A stretch of 28,806 nt of DNA from a virus, in the IMG/VR virus record IMGVR_UViG_3300042355_000294, positions 1 through 28,806 of that record; one strand, written 5' to 3'. Below, piece by piece: positions 19,737-27,010 of the stretch. How positions within the stretch are numbered: the stretch's first letter is position 1; the number at the start of each line of letters is the position of its first letter. Under the pieces are notes generated by a model. The model saw only the letters and a list, made by a program, of their open reading frames with translations. It was not told the DNA's origin and searched no databases. The translations under genes were made by a program, and so were the position numbers.

Positions 19737-21584
19737 TTATTGGTCGGGTGTTGAAACAAGGTCGTTCCACAGCATCACCATTGCGAGCTGCATGATTTCG
19801 CAGTCGTGAAGGTGATCCGGCCATTTCTGGTTGCGCTTCACCCAGACGTGTTTGATCCGGCCGGCACGATTTGCCTGTGGGCGAAGGACGTGTGAATCCA
19901 AGTGGCGCCAGTAAAGGTCAGGATCCGCCACGTAAGCACCTTCGGCCTGGACGTTGGGCGGTTGCTGGTGGACGCCCCATTCTCGGTCGATGTCGCCCTT
20001 CCTCAGCCTTGAGAGCATATCGCGAAGGTGCTCGGTGTCGAACACTAGGAGCGGCTGCACCACGTCAGTCCGCATCGAGGAGGATGTCGACAGGCCGAAC
20101 GGATGGACAGCACCGGATGCCGATGTGAACCGGGCGCCGGTCTCTCGTCCTTTGAGCGGCATCCAGCCGATCACCATGGGCTTCCTTAGGCCGCCTTCCG
20201 GTGGGTATCGGAGACCACACGGGAACGTGATTGGGTTGGACGTCACCGAGGAATAGGCGGCACAGGCGTCGTAGACCGTCTGCGTGTTGAATCCTGAGTC
20301 GATGCCGACATCCATGTCGTGCACATTGAGGGCCACCTGCACCCGGCGGAGGGCTGCGAAGTCGTCGGCATGGCCGGCTGCGATCAGGGTGGAGTTGCCG
20401 TCCTTCCATTCGCGGCATACCCACCACAGGAACGGCGCCACGGCCTGGACGTCTGCGGTCAGGTAGCGGCGGCCGCCATCGAGCGTCACCGTGGCGGATG
20501 TCTCGGGCCGTTCCTGTTGGATGTCCTGTTGTTCCCAGGGCTCGGCCAAGTTGCCGTTGATGAAGCCCTGGAGGCCGGCCATCGAGGATTTGGCTTCAAG
20601 GAAGGCCACGGCCAAATGGCCCCAGGTGCACTTCCGGTCGGGGCTGTAAAGGCTGCTTAGATGGTAGGACCGAACACCGGGCATGGCGTTGGGATTCTCT
20701 GGGCGCCATTGTCCATGGCGGAGGGCTGCCACCTTGTGGGCGTCGGTGATCTTACCGAGGCAGAGCTGGCAGACGTAGTGGGCGGAGGCCCGGACTTTGG
20801 CTAGGTCGTGTTTGCCTCCATCGGTCTTGGCGTCGTCCCATGTCACTTGGCGCCATTCGAGTTTGATGTACTCCCGGCAGTGAGGGCAGGGCAGGTAGTA
20901 CCGGCGCTGGTCGCCACGAAGGAACCGTTGCCATATCCGGCCTTCGACCACGGTGGGCGTCGAGGTCATGAAGGCCTTGGAACTGCTGAAGCTCTTGAGG
21001 CGCTGTTCAGCCAGGTCAAGGGCGTCGGCTTCCTTGCTGGTGGCCTCGGCGAACTTGTCCACCTCGTCGGCGATCAGCACCCGTACCGGACGAGAAGCAA
21101 GGTTTGCCGGGCTGTTGGATCCGACAAACGTCAGGGTCGACCGTGTAAAGTTCTGCTCGAGGTTGGTGATTTTGTCGGCCTCGGCCGGGAAACATTCCAA
21201 CATGGTCGGGCTGTCCTCCAACATGGGCAGCCAGCGGGACTTCGAGAAGGATCGGGCAAGATTCTCGGAAGGCATCAGCCACAAGGCTGGGCTGGGCTCG
21301 TTGGCAATTAGCCAGGCCAGGCCGGCCATCAGGGTGGTGGTCTTCGATGTCTGTGACCCCCAGCACAGTGTCACCTCGGAGACCGATGGGTTCTTCCAGT
21401 CTTCCATGGGCTCCCGGGTGTACGGCCTGACAGACGTCGAAAACGGTCCCGGGTGCTCGGTCTGCCGTTGTGTAAGCCGGAGGTTGGCCTCGGACCATTC
21501 GACCACGGTCTGCTGCGGGGTGGGTCGGTAGAGGTTGCGGCGGTAGTCCAGGAGACTGCGCTGGAGGTCGGTCAAGCTTTCCAT
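19737..21584 (-). CDS. Terminase large subunit (GpA family, 615 aa)
   Basis: This is the packaging ATPase/nuclease of the lambda GpA family. Visible motifs are Walker A-like GSQTSKT at residues 76-82, Walker B VLIADEVD near 169-176, and a zinc-ribbon-like pair of CxxC motifs (CPHC and CQLC, residues about 245-290). A nuclease-type acidic motif, DVGIDSGFNT, follows in the C-terminal half. It drives DNA into the prohead through the portal and cuts the concatemer. The ATG at 21584 overlaps the TerS stop by 13 bp; an extension to 21629 would overlap more. Confidence 0.92.
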   Translation of the reverse strand: MESLTDLQRSLLDYRRNLYRPTPQQTVVEWSEANLRLTQRQTEHPGPFSTSVRPYTREPMEDWKNPSVSEVTLCWGSQTSKTTTLMAGLAWLIANEPSPALWLMPSENLARSFSKSRWLPMLEDSPTMLECFPAEADKITNLEQNFTRSTLTFVGSNSPANLASRPVRVLIADEVDKFAEATSKEADALDLAEQRLKSFSSSKAFMTSTPTVVEGRIWQRFLRGDQRRYYLPCPHCREYIKLEWRQVTWDDAKTDGGKHDLAKVRASAHYVCQLCLGKITDAHKVAALRHGQWRPENPNAMPGVRSYHLSSLYSPDRKCTWGHLAVAFLEAKSSMAGLQGFINGNLAEPWEQQDIQQERPETSATVTLDGGRRYLTADVQAVAPFLWWVCREWKDGNSTLIAAGHADDFAALRRVQVALNVHDMDVGIDSGFNTQTVYDACAAYSSVTSNPITFPCGLRYPPEGGLRKPMVIGWMPLKGRETGARFTSASGAVHPFGLSTSSSMRTDVVQPLLVFDTEHLRDMLSRLRKGDIDREWGVHQQPPNVQAEGAYVADPDLYWRHLDSHVLRPQANRAGRIKHVWVKRNQKWPDHLHDCEIMQLAMVMLWNDLVSTPDQ

Positions 21585-22204
21585 GGGTCGGTATTGTGTA
21601 ACGTCTTGAGGCAGACCTCCTGCACCCACCGGGTCAATTCACGTTCGGCATGCTCGGGGTCATGCGGTGCTATCCGGCCGGAGAGTTGCTTTGGCATCGC
21701 CTTCAGCAGCGAGGCCACCGCCCCATCGTGCTCCTGCATCACCTTCCGCACCCAGTCGCCGGAGACCAGTCGCCGTTCCTTCTCGGCCTGGGCGATCACC
21801 TCGTCACGGGCCGACGTAAGGTTCTTTGCCGCGGCTGCATGGATTGAGACAAGGCGGGCGGTGTCGGCTCGTCCTTCTTTCAGGGCCACGACCACTAGCT
21901 TGTAGGCTTCGAGCTCTATTTGCCGTTGTCGTTCGTAGGCGCCTTCTGGGGAATCGCAGGAGGCTGTTGCTGTGTTGATATGGTTTGAGGCCTCGGCCGG
22001 CCTGTAGGGGCCTTCCTGTTCGATTGCGGAGGGTTCCTGTTGGTGCGGTGTGTCGATGTGTTGCGTAGTGGCCTTGGCGCGGATGTTTTTCTTCCGCCAG
22101 GCATCGGCGGCTTCGGGACTATCCATGGGCATTCCCTTGGCAACCAGTTGGGTGACATAGCCATGGGAAACACCGGCGTGTTTGGCGTAGCCTCTTTGGG
22201 TCAT
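21572..22204 (-). CDS. Terminase small subunit, Nu1-like (210 aa)
   Basis: The N-terminus (TQRGYAKHAGVSHGYVTQLVAKGMPM, residues 2-27) is a MerR/Nu1-type helix-turn-helix, followed by a polar Gln/Thr linker and a long helical region (residues about 90-170). The position directly before TerL supports recognition of the packaging site and recruitment of the large subunit. ATG at 22204 overlaps the previous stop as ATGA. No cos-type sequence could be identified by eye. Confidence 0.8.
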   Translation of the reverse strand: MTQRGYAKHAGVSHGYVTQLVAKGMPMDSPEAADAWRKKNIRAKATTQHIDTPHQQEPSAIEQEGPYRPAEASNHINTATASCDSPEGAYERQRQIELEAYKLVVVALKEGRADTARLVSIHAAAAKNLTSARDEVIAQAEKERRLVSGDWVRKVMQEHDGAVASLLKAMPKQLSGRIAPHDPEHAERELTRWVQEVCLKTLHNTDPWKA

Positions 22205-22428
22205 GGTTTCAAGGCTCCTAGGATCTCCGGAGGCAGCATCGAATTGGGAACGGTGGCGGCGTATTGCAAAGCCCGGAACACACCGTCACGCCGGCTGTCC
22301 TGAGCATTTGGAACGCAATATCCGGCCAGTTGCTCGGGCAAAGTGCCTTGCTTCATCAAACGGATAAACCAGGCCACGTTTGCCACGCCGTACTGGTCGA
22401 CGAGAAACCGAATGTGATTGTTTTGCAT
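22201..22428 (-). CDS. Hypothetical protein upstream of terminase (75 aa)
   Basis: This is an unrecognised 75-aa protein (MQNNHIRFLVDQYGVANVAWFIRLMKQG, then RDGVFRALQYAATVPNS), soluble and helical. It couples to TerS by an ATGA overlap. It could be a DNA-binding or packaging accessory protein; no motif supports this strongly. Confidence 0.6.
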   Translation of the reverse strand: MQNNHIRFLVDQYGVANVAWFIRLMKQGTLPEQLAGYCVPNAQDSRRDGVFRALQYAATVPNSMLPPEILGALKP

Positions 22429-22497
22429 AGGTATTGTTCTTGACGGTTACTCACACAGAATCATAGGGGTCTCGCGTTCACCTGTTCTGGCACTGTA
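22429..22497 (-). promoter_or_regulatory. Gap before packaging operon, weak -10-like site
   Basis: This 69-bp gap separates the small HTH gene from the packaging genes. On the minus strand it contains TATGAT (22465-22460), close to a sigma70 -10 box, about 32 nt before the 75-aa gene. The matching -35 position (around CAGAAC) is poor. It might be a late promoter that needs an activator, such as the HTH protein encoded immediately upstream. Evidence is weak. Confidence 0.2.
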
Positions 22498-22875
22498 TTA
22501 AGGAGACTCCTTAGTGCTAGTAATAGAACTATTGGACAATGGTTTCACTTGTGACAGACGCTGCTCTTTTAGTATAGCTTCATGACCCTTTGCTATAATG
22601 TAAGCAACAGAACCAGTCGCCACATGGCAGAAAGTCGCAACCTGTTCGAGTGTGAGACCGCGTTCCCTTAGGATGTAGGCCTGCCTGCATACCTCGGGCG
22701 TATGTTTGGTGATGCGGTCGTCGTAGTCGTCGTCTGGGTCGACAACGGGAGATCCGTCCTCGGTTGTCTGTGTTCCGATTGGGTAGGACATCCAGCCGGC
22801 TTTGACTGCCTTCTTGAATAGGATTGGCGCTTCACTGAGTAACTTGACTCGTTCGAGGTCGTATGGTGCTTTCAT
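22498..22875 (-). CDS. Small helix-turn-helix protein before packaging genes (125 aa)
   Basis: Residues about 66-97 (QAYILRERGLTLEQVATFCHV and then GSVAYIIAKG) form a helix-turn-helix of the sigma-region-4/resolvase-like type. The N-terminal half contains an acidic DPDDDYDD stretch, and the C-terminus is Ser/Thr-rich. It lies between DnaB and the packaging genes, a plausible location for a late-gene regulator, but that is inference. ATG at 22875 has leader CTAAACAAACA, A/C-rich without Shine-Dalgarno. Confidence 0.6.
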   Translation of the reverse strand: MKAPYDLERVKLLSEAPILFKKAVKAGWMSYPIGTQTTEDGSPVVDPDDDYDDRITKHTPEVCRQAYILRERGLTLEQVATFCHVATGSVAYIIAKGHEAILKEQRLSQVKPLSNSSITSTKESP

Positions 22876-22882
22876 TGTTTGT

Positions 22883-24181
22883 TTAGAATGTAGGTGATGG
22901 GTCGGTGAACCGGCAGAACTGGCCGTCGTAATGTAGTTTGACGTGGCCACATTCGCCGTCTCTCTGCTTGGCGATGATGATGGCAGCTTCGCCGGAAGGT
23001 TCAGTTCTGTCACGGTTTAGAAGTGCCACCAGGTCACTGTCGCGCTCCAGTTGTCCGCTATCTGCTAGGTCAGATAGCTTCGGTTGGCGGCCCTTTTCTT
23101 TCTCGGATTCCCGGTTGAGTTGCGCCAGGGCTAGCATAGCCACACCTGTCTGCACGGCGATCTCCTTTAACTTGCCGCTGACTTCGGCAACCTCGTAGGT
23201 GCGCTTCTCTGATCGGTCGGCTGCTTTGACCTTCTGGATATAGTCGACGATCACAAGGCGCACCTTGTGTTTGCGGACAGCCCGTCTGACATGGGCAGTG
23301 ATGCTGGAGATGCTGTGGCTGCTTGGTCCATCGAGGAACCACAAGGGGCTGTTTGCGATCTTGGCCGAGGCCGCGGTCATGGATCTCATGTCGCCATCAG
23401 TCAGGTCGCCAGACTTTAGGTTCTGCATCGGGATGCTTCCAATGGTCGAGACCATGCGTCGAAAGATGGCCTCTCGGGACATCTCCAGGCTGACGAATAG
23501 GGTCGGCACCTTGTCCTGGATGGCTGCCTTGTGAGCAATGGCGATTGCGATGGCGGTCTTTCCGATGGAAGGCCGGGCTGCAAATAGTGCCATCTCCCTA
23601 AGCTGAAGGCCGTCGGTCTTGTGATCGAACCAGTGAAAGCCTGTGGCGATTCCGGAAAGTGTGCCCTTACGGTTGAACCGGTCCTGCATTTGGTCGATGA
23701 AGTTGCCGGCAACCTGTTTGCTGGTTGATAGAGTCTCTCTAGAGACCTCAATGCTGAGCCCTGATTCGGCATTAGAGACGATTTGATCGGGCTGGAGGGT
23801 CAACATAGCGGACTCACGAATCAAACGGTCCCCAGTGTCTCTGAGCTGACGTCGATGGGCGCACTCGGTGATGCCATGGATGTAATAGGGCAGGTTTGCC
23901 GGCGATGGGCAGGCCTCCATGGCTTGGTCCCAGATCTCAAAAGGCATTGGTAATTGGCCGTAAGCCTTCTTCCATTCCTTACCGAGTTCTCCAATGGTTG
24001 GCTGCCGGTTCTCCTGCACCATTCCTCGGAGGATATCGAAGGTTAGTCGGAGGTTGTCATTCAGGATCCAGTCGCTTCTGACGTCAGCCAGAGCATCAGC
24101 GCAGGTGTCGACAGATCCGGTGAGGCAGGCTCCGATCATTCCCAACTCGTCGTCTTGTGGATAAAAAACATCGTTACTCAT
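22883..24181 (-). CDS. dnaB: DnaB-like replicative helicase (432 aa)
   Basis: The protein has an N-terminal helical domain (about residues 1-120) and a RecA-type ATPase domain. Walker A is ARPSIGKT at 202-209, SLEMS follows at about 230, and Walker B is VIVDYIQ. A DSDLVALLNRD segment near the C-terminus matches the DnaB family. It would unwind the phage fork after loading by the initiator encoded directly upstream. ATG at 24181 overlaps the initiator stop as ATGA. A TTG five codons upstream is rejected. Confidence 0.93.
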   Translation of the reverse strand: MSNDVFYPQDDELGMIGACLTGSVDTCADALADVRSDWILNDNLRLTFDILRGMVQENRQPTIGELGKEWKKAYGQLPMPFEIWDQAMEACPSPANLPYYIHGITECAHRRQLRDTGDRLIRESAMLTLQPDQIVSNAESGLSIEVSRETLSTSKQVAGNFIDQMQDRFNRKGTLSGIATGFHWFDHKTDGLQLREMALFAARPSIGKTAIAIAIAHKAAIQDKVPTLFVSLEMSREAIFRRMVSTIGSIPMQNLKSGDLTDGDMRSMTAASAKIANSPLWFLDGPSSHSISSITAHVRRAVRKHKVRLVIVDYIQKVKAADRSEKRTYEVAEVSGKLKEIAVQTGVAMLALAQLNRESEKEKGRQPKLSDLADSGQLERDSDLVALLNRDRTEPSGEAAIIIAKQRDGECGHVKLHYDGQFCRFTDPSPTF

Positions 24182-24906
24182 GCGCTTAACCTCCAATCAA
24201 TCTCCTTTTTAACTGCTGGTTGAGTACATCCAGACTGGCTTGATTCGTCCCTCCTCAATTTCCATCCGGTAAGAGATGATTTCCACGAGTGCATTTTGGT
24301 TTTACCAACAACCCAGTTTTTTGACTCGTAGTAGTTGATGAACTTTTGAGCCTCAATCAATGGCAGCTCAATTTCTGCGCATCTAGCCTCAACCTCTTGC
24401 AAAGTAGGTGGGACAAAACGAACACGGGGCGACTTCGGAGCCATTGTCTTTTCTGTCTTCTCTTCTCTGTCTTCTCTATCGGTTACCCCATGGGTTATCT
24501 GTGGGTTAACCTGATTCGGTTCTGGGTTAACCTGTGGGTAACCCGTGGGTAACCCGTGGGTTTTCTGTGGGTTACCTGTGGGTTTTTTAGGGCGTCCACC
24601 TTTGCCTCCGTTTGACCAGGAGGCTATCAGGCCGGCATTCACCTGGTCCCATTGGTGGGCTACCAGGTGGCCGTTTTCTACTCGGCAGAAGGTTTGCAGC
24701 ATGGCCGACCAAAACAAATCAGCATCACCAGGCCATCGGCAAACTGATGAGAGTATGACCGGGCTCCAGTCTGGAAAAATGTTGGTCTTCCTTGTTTGGC
24801 AATGTGACCACAGCCGGATGACGTAATTAGGTGCTGACTCAGTTTCCAAAAGCCTCATCAGTAGACGGGTCTTCCAGTGATCTAAGAAGTCGGGTTCGAT
24901 TATCAT
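24178..24906 (-). CDS. Replication initiator/helicase loader-like protein with iterons inside the gene (242 aa)
   Basis: The N-terminal 100 residues (FLDHWKTRLLMRLLETESAP, WPGDADLFWSAMLQTF) look like a winged-helix domain of the phage O/DnaD type. A Lys/Pro/Asn linker (residues about 104-142) follows. The C-terminus (PPTLQEVEARCAEI, KFINYYESKNW, MHSWKSSLTGWKLR) resembles the DnaT/DnaD-type C-terminal helices of helicase-loading proteins. The linker is encoded by the 11-bp iteron array at 24478-24587, so gene and origin probably coincide, as with lambda O. It directly precedes dnaB. A large stem-loop lies 15 nt before the ATG. Confidence 0.8.
   Translation of the reverse strand: MIIEPDFLDHWKTRLLMRLLETESAPNYVIRLWSHCQTRKTNIFPDWSPVILSSVCRWPGDADLFWSAMLQTFCRVENGHLVAHQWDQVNAGLIASWSNGGKGGRPKKPTGNPQKTHGLPTGYPQVNPEPNQVNPQITHGVTDREDREEKTEKTMAPKSPRVRFVPPTLQEVEARCAEIELPLIEAQKFINYYESKNWVVGKTKMHSWKSSLTGWKLRRDESSQSGCTQPAVKKEIDWRLSA
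24478..24587 (+). repeat. Iteron-like array GTGGGT[T]AACC, probable replication origin
   Basis: Nine related units with core GTGGGTWACC occur on the plus strand. Five start exactly 11 bp apart (24534, 24545, 24556, 24567, 24578). Others are at 24501, 24490, 24522 (degenerate) and 24478 (degenerate). An 11-bp period is one helical turn and not a multiple of three, so the repeat is not explained by the encoded protein. A purine/pyrimidine-asymmetric tract (24445-24480) lies next to it. The location inside the initiator gene mirrors lambda ori within O. Confidence 0.75.
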
Positions 24907-24909
24907 GAT

Positions 24910-25002
24910 TCAAACGGAAAACCCCACCCAGACCGTGGTGAGAACTCGCGCAGAACCAACGCGACGTAACACGGAAAGGGTGGGGAAAAGTTTGTTGAGC
25001 AT
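24910..25002 (-). CDS. Possible small leader peptide gene (30 aa)
   Basis: An ATG at 25002 opens a 30-codon frame (MLNKLFPTLSVLRRVGSARV, ending VWVGFSV) whose stop is three bases before the initiator ATG. The bases upstream (GACACCACAACCAGGACCC) resemble the C/A-rich leaders of other genes. The frame lies across the large stem-loop, so the peptide may be only a by-product of that structure. Confidence is low. Confidence 0.25.
   Translation of the reverse strand: MLNKLFPTLSVLRRVGSARVLTTVWVGFSV
24922..24985 (-). other. Three-tier stem-loop before the initiator gene
   Basis: Nested perfect inverted arms are CCCCACCC (24922-24929) with GGGTGGGG (24978-24985), CCGTG (24933-24937) with CACGG (24970-24974), and TCGCG (24946-24950) with CGCGA (24960-24964). 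The innermost loop is 9 bases and the tiers are separated by small internal loops (3x3 and 8x5). On the minus strand the last arm is followed by TTTTCCGTTT and, 15 nt on, the initiator ATG. It could act as an attenuator or terminator-like element, a structured leader, or a replication structure. It lies in the 183-bp gap 24907-25089, which holds no other clear signal. Confidence 0.6.
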
Positions 25003-25089
25003 GGGTCCTGGTTGTGGTGTCGGCGTTGGCTTCTCACGGCTCACGTCGACGGCCTCTCTCTATCTGCCGGCCTTGTATCTGTCCATGCC

Positions 25090-25752
25090 TTAGTACGCCG
25101 GAATCAGAATATCCGCCACCGCCTGGGTGAGCCTCACATCCTGCAGGCAGTAGTCGATGGCCGCCTGTCGGTCGGTATTCCACAGCAGGCTGAAGTCGGC
25201 GCCATTGCCAGCCTTGTCACCGAGTCCCAGATGTCGACTGATGGCCCCAAGGCTCCCGGTTGCCCGGATGTCTCCGAGCTGCCACACCTCGCGCAGGTCT
25301 ATCACCAGGTCGTTCCAGTACCGGCCTTGGCGCAACCAGTAGGGCGGGGCAATGCGGTGGCGCCAGGAGCGCTTGATAAGGAACGGCAGGTCGAAGGCCT
25401 TGATGTTGAAGCCAATGAGTCTTGGGGTCCTTTCGTAGTAGTTCAGCAGCGCCCACCATTGCCGGAGCATGGCGGCCTCGCCATCGGCTTCTGCCGACAG
25501 CACCGCGGTCTCCTGATAGTCCTTGCGGTAACCGATGCACAGCACTTGGCCGGACATGGCATCCAGGGCGGCGTTCTTGATGTAGTCCGCGGCGTGGTTC
25601 TCCTCGGCCTTCTGGATCTTCTCTGCGATCAGGTCCGGGTTCTTGATGTTTCCCAGCTTCATGTCGGCCGGATTGAATGGCGGGATGTTGAGCTGGTCGA
25701 CCGGCAGCGGCCCGGTCTCGATGTCGAAGATGATTGTCGGATTGGCTGGCAT
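25090..25752 (-). CDS. DnaQ-like 3'-5' exonuclease (220 aa)
   Basis: All three exonuclease motifs of the DEDD superfamily are visible: FDIETG with Asp10 and Glu12, GFNIKAFDLPFL with Asp121, and YCLQD (201-205) with Asp205. It would degrade single-stranded or 3' DNA ends in proofreading or recombination; no polymerase domain is attached. It sits in the replication cluster upstream of the initiator. ATG at 25752 follows an A/C-rich leader (AACACAAAGCAATTTAGCAAT). Confidence 0.88.
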   Translation of the reverse strand: MPANPTIIFDIETGPLPVDQLNIPPFNPADMKLGNIKNPDLIAEKIQKAEENHAADYIKNAALDAMSGQVLCIGYRKDYQETAVLSAEADGEAAMLRQWWALLNYYERTPRLIGFNIKAFDLPFLIKRSWRHRIAPPYWLRQGRYWNDLVIDLREVWQLGDIRATGSLGAISRHLGLGDKAGNGADFSLLWNTDRQAAIDYCLQDVRLTQAVADILIPAY

Positions 25753-25809
25753 ATTGCTAAATTGCTTTGTGTTAGTAGTTGATGCGCGTTTGTCCCGATG
25801 CGCGCCCCC

Positions 25810-25819
25810 GGTTACCCAC
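25810..25819 (-). repeat. Outlying iteron copy GTGGGTAACC
   Basis: The 10-mer GGTTACCCAC on the plus strand is the exact reverse complement of iteron units at 24534 and 24545. It lies in the 101-bp gap upstream of the exonuclease gene, 1.25 kb from the array and in inverted orientation. A single 10-mer match can occur by chance in a genome of this size, but its location in one of the few gaps of the replication cluster makes it a candidate extra initiator site. Two copies of GATGCGCG (25781-25788, 25797-25804) lie beside it. Confidence 0.35.
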
Positions 25820-25824
25820 GAGTC

Positions 25825-25845
25825 CCAGCAGCAACAGGCTGCCGG
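25825..25845 (-). other. Hairpin after the HTH gene
   Basis: On the minus strand CCGGCAGC and GCTGCTGG pair over 8 bp (one G-U) around the loop CTGTT, eight bases after the stop of the 138-aa HTH gene. There is no U tract downstream, so simple intrinsic termination is unlikely. It may stabilise the upstream 3' end or separate expression of ssb/HTH from the exonuclease. Confidence 0.35.
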
Positions 25846-25853
25846 AAAGTGTA

Positions 25854-26270
25854 TTATGTGTGCTTACCGCAATGGATGCACGTCTTGTAGTGGCGCGGCT
25901 TCCTAGGCAATGGCTCGACTTCCAGCCATTCGCAGATTTCACGGTAGCTCTTCCAGCCGAATGACCAGATGGCGCCCGGGTACAGGTGGCCGGACTTGTA
26001 GAGGGCCATGGCCTCGTCCTTGGTGTGGATGCAGAGATCCTCCACGATGCGGAAGGTACGATTTGAGAACGGGAAGCCCCAGAGGGCCGTGATCTCTTCC
26101 ATCTCCTTGGCGCCTTTGATTACCTGGTGGATGCGCTGCCTAGTGAGCTGCAGCCTGTCGCCGATCTCCTGCAGGGTCATGCCCTCGGAGCGCATTTGGA
26201 CTACCTGAGGCACCATCGGTGCCACCTTCATGTAGACCTTCTTGGGCTTGGCCTCAGAAAGGGATGTCAT
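25854..26270 (-). CDS. Helix-turn-helix protein with Cys/His tail (138 aa)
   Basis: Residues about 24-54 (VQMRSEGMTLQEIGDRLQLTRQRIHQVIKG) form a sigma-region-4-like helix-turn-helix. The C-terminal half is Trp/Tyr-rich (YPGAIWSFGWKSYREICEWLEVEPL) and ends CIHCGKHT, possibly half of a zinc site. It overlaps the ssb gene by 17 bp (ATG at 26270, ssb stop at 26254). It could be a transcription regulator or an origin-binding protein; nothing decides between them. Confidence 0.65.
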   Translation of the reverse strand: MTSLSEAKPKKVYMKVAPMVPQVVQMRSEGMTLQEIGDRLQLTRQRIHQVIKGAKEMEEITALWGFPFSNRTFRIVEDLCIHTKDEAMALYKSGHLYPGAIWSFGWKSYREICEWLEVEPLPRKPRHYKTCIHCGKHT

Positions 26271-26982
26271 CTAAAGGGATCTCCTTGTTGGCTTTGATCT
26301 CTTCGAGGCGGGCGTTGACCGCGGCAATGAGGCGCTTGTCCTCGGGCGTGATGTCCTTGTTGGCCATGGCTTTCGGAATCCACACCTCGGCCAGGCCATT
26401 GACGGCCGACTCGGTGAGGTCGGAGATCGCCGTGCCTTTGAACTTGCCGACGTGCACCTGCACCTTGCTCAGGTCGACATTGGCGGGCGCCTGGGGCTGC
26501 CCCTGCTCGTCCTTGGGCGGCCTGTCCTCCAGGCGTACCCACAGGCCCGATGGCTTGAGCGGCTCACCGACCTTGTGTGGCATGATGAGCTTGATGTTGG
26601 CGAACGTCTTGGTGCCGTCCTGACTCTTTTCATGGACGATCACCACGGTGGCCGGTCGGCCGATGAGGTTGTCGAGGTTGAGGCTGGTGGTGTCCTCCGC
26701 GGTGAGGGCTCGGCCATACCAGTCCTTAATGAACCGGGTGAGTCCTGCCTTTTCGTGAAGGCTGGCGGTCATTGGGGCTGTCATGACCACCCAGGGCTGC
26801 ACCGGGTTGCGAGTCTTGTCGATTAGGTCCAGCTCGAATGCGATCTTGAACTTTTGCTTGATGCCATACTGCGTTTCGTAGGCCTTGAGCGGCGTGATGT
26901 CGACGCATACCGCGCGGCCTGTGTATTCCGGGCACGGCTCGAAGTTGCCGCCGCCCTTGTTGCTTGTGACTGTGATTCCCAT
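26254..26982 (-). CDS. Single-stranded DNA-binding protein (242 aa)
   Basis: The protein has a beta-rich OB-like core (RAVCVDITPLKAYETQYG, KFKIAFELDLID, ATVVIVHEKSQDG) and a linker. It ends in an acidic tail IPLDDIPF, the SSB C-terminal peptide type that recruits replication and repair partners. It would coat single-stranded DNA during phage replication. It lies next to exonuclease, initiator and resolvase genes. The 28-nt leader before the ATG contains only C, A and two G, with no Shine-Dalgarno. Confidence 0.8.
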   Translation of the reverse strand: MGITVTSNKGGGNFEPCPEYTGRAVCVDITPLKAYETQYGIKQKFKIAFELDLIDKTRNPVQPWVVMTAPMTASLHEKAGLTRFIKDWYGRALTAEDTTSLNLDNLIGRPATVVIVHEKSQDGTKTFANIKLIMPHKVGEPLKPSGLWVRLEDRPPKDEQGQPQAPANVDLSKVQVHVGKFKGTAISDLTESAVNGLAEVWIPKAMANKDITPEDKRLIAAVNARLEEIKANKEIPLDDIPF

Positions 26983-27010
26983 GTGTTGCTGTGTTGTCGT
27001 TGTTGTTGTG
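26983..27010 (-). promoter_or_regulatory. C/A-only translation leader of the ssb gene
   Basis: The entire spacer between the 63-aa gene stop and the ssb ATG is C/A with two G and no T on the coding strand (for example CAACAACAACGACAACAC). It has no Shine-Dalgarno and would be unstructured. It is the clearest example of a leader type also seen before 6834, 9862, 12324, 16744 and 22875. Confidence 0.5.

Noticed and set aside
22480-22500. TAATACAGTG on the minus strand, considered as a T7-type promoter
   Set aside because: Only the first few bases match, no phage RNA polymerase gene is present, and the match overlaps the stop codon of a gene.
24478-24587. Repeat array considered as CRISPR
   Set aside because: Units are 10-11 bp, contiguous and without spacers, and lie inside a coding gene; iterons explain them better.
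25012-25782. 256-codon plus-strand frame opposite the exonuclease
   Set aside because: It is opposite a gene with all three exonuclease motifs; the translation shows no domain.
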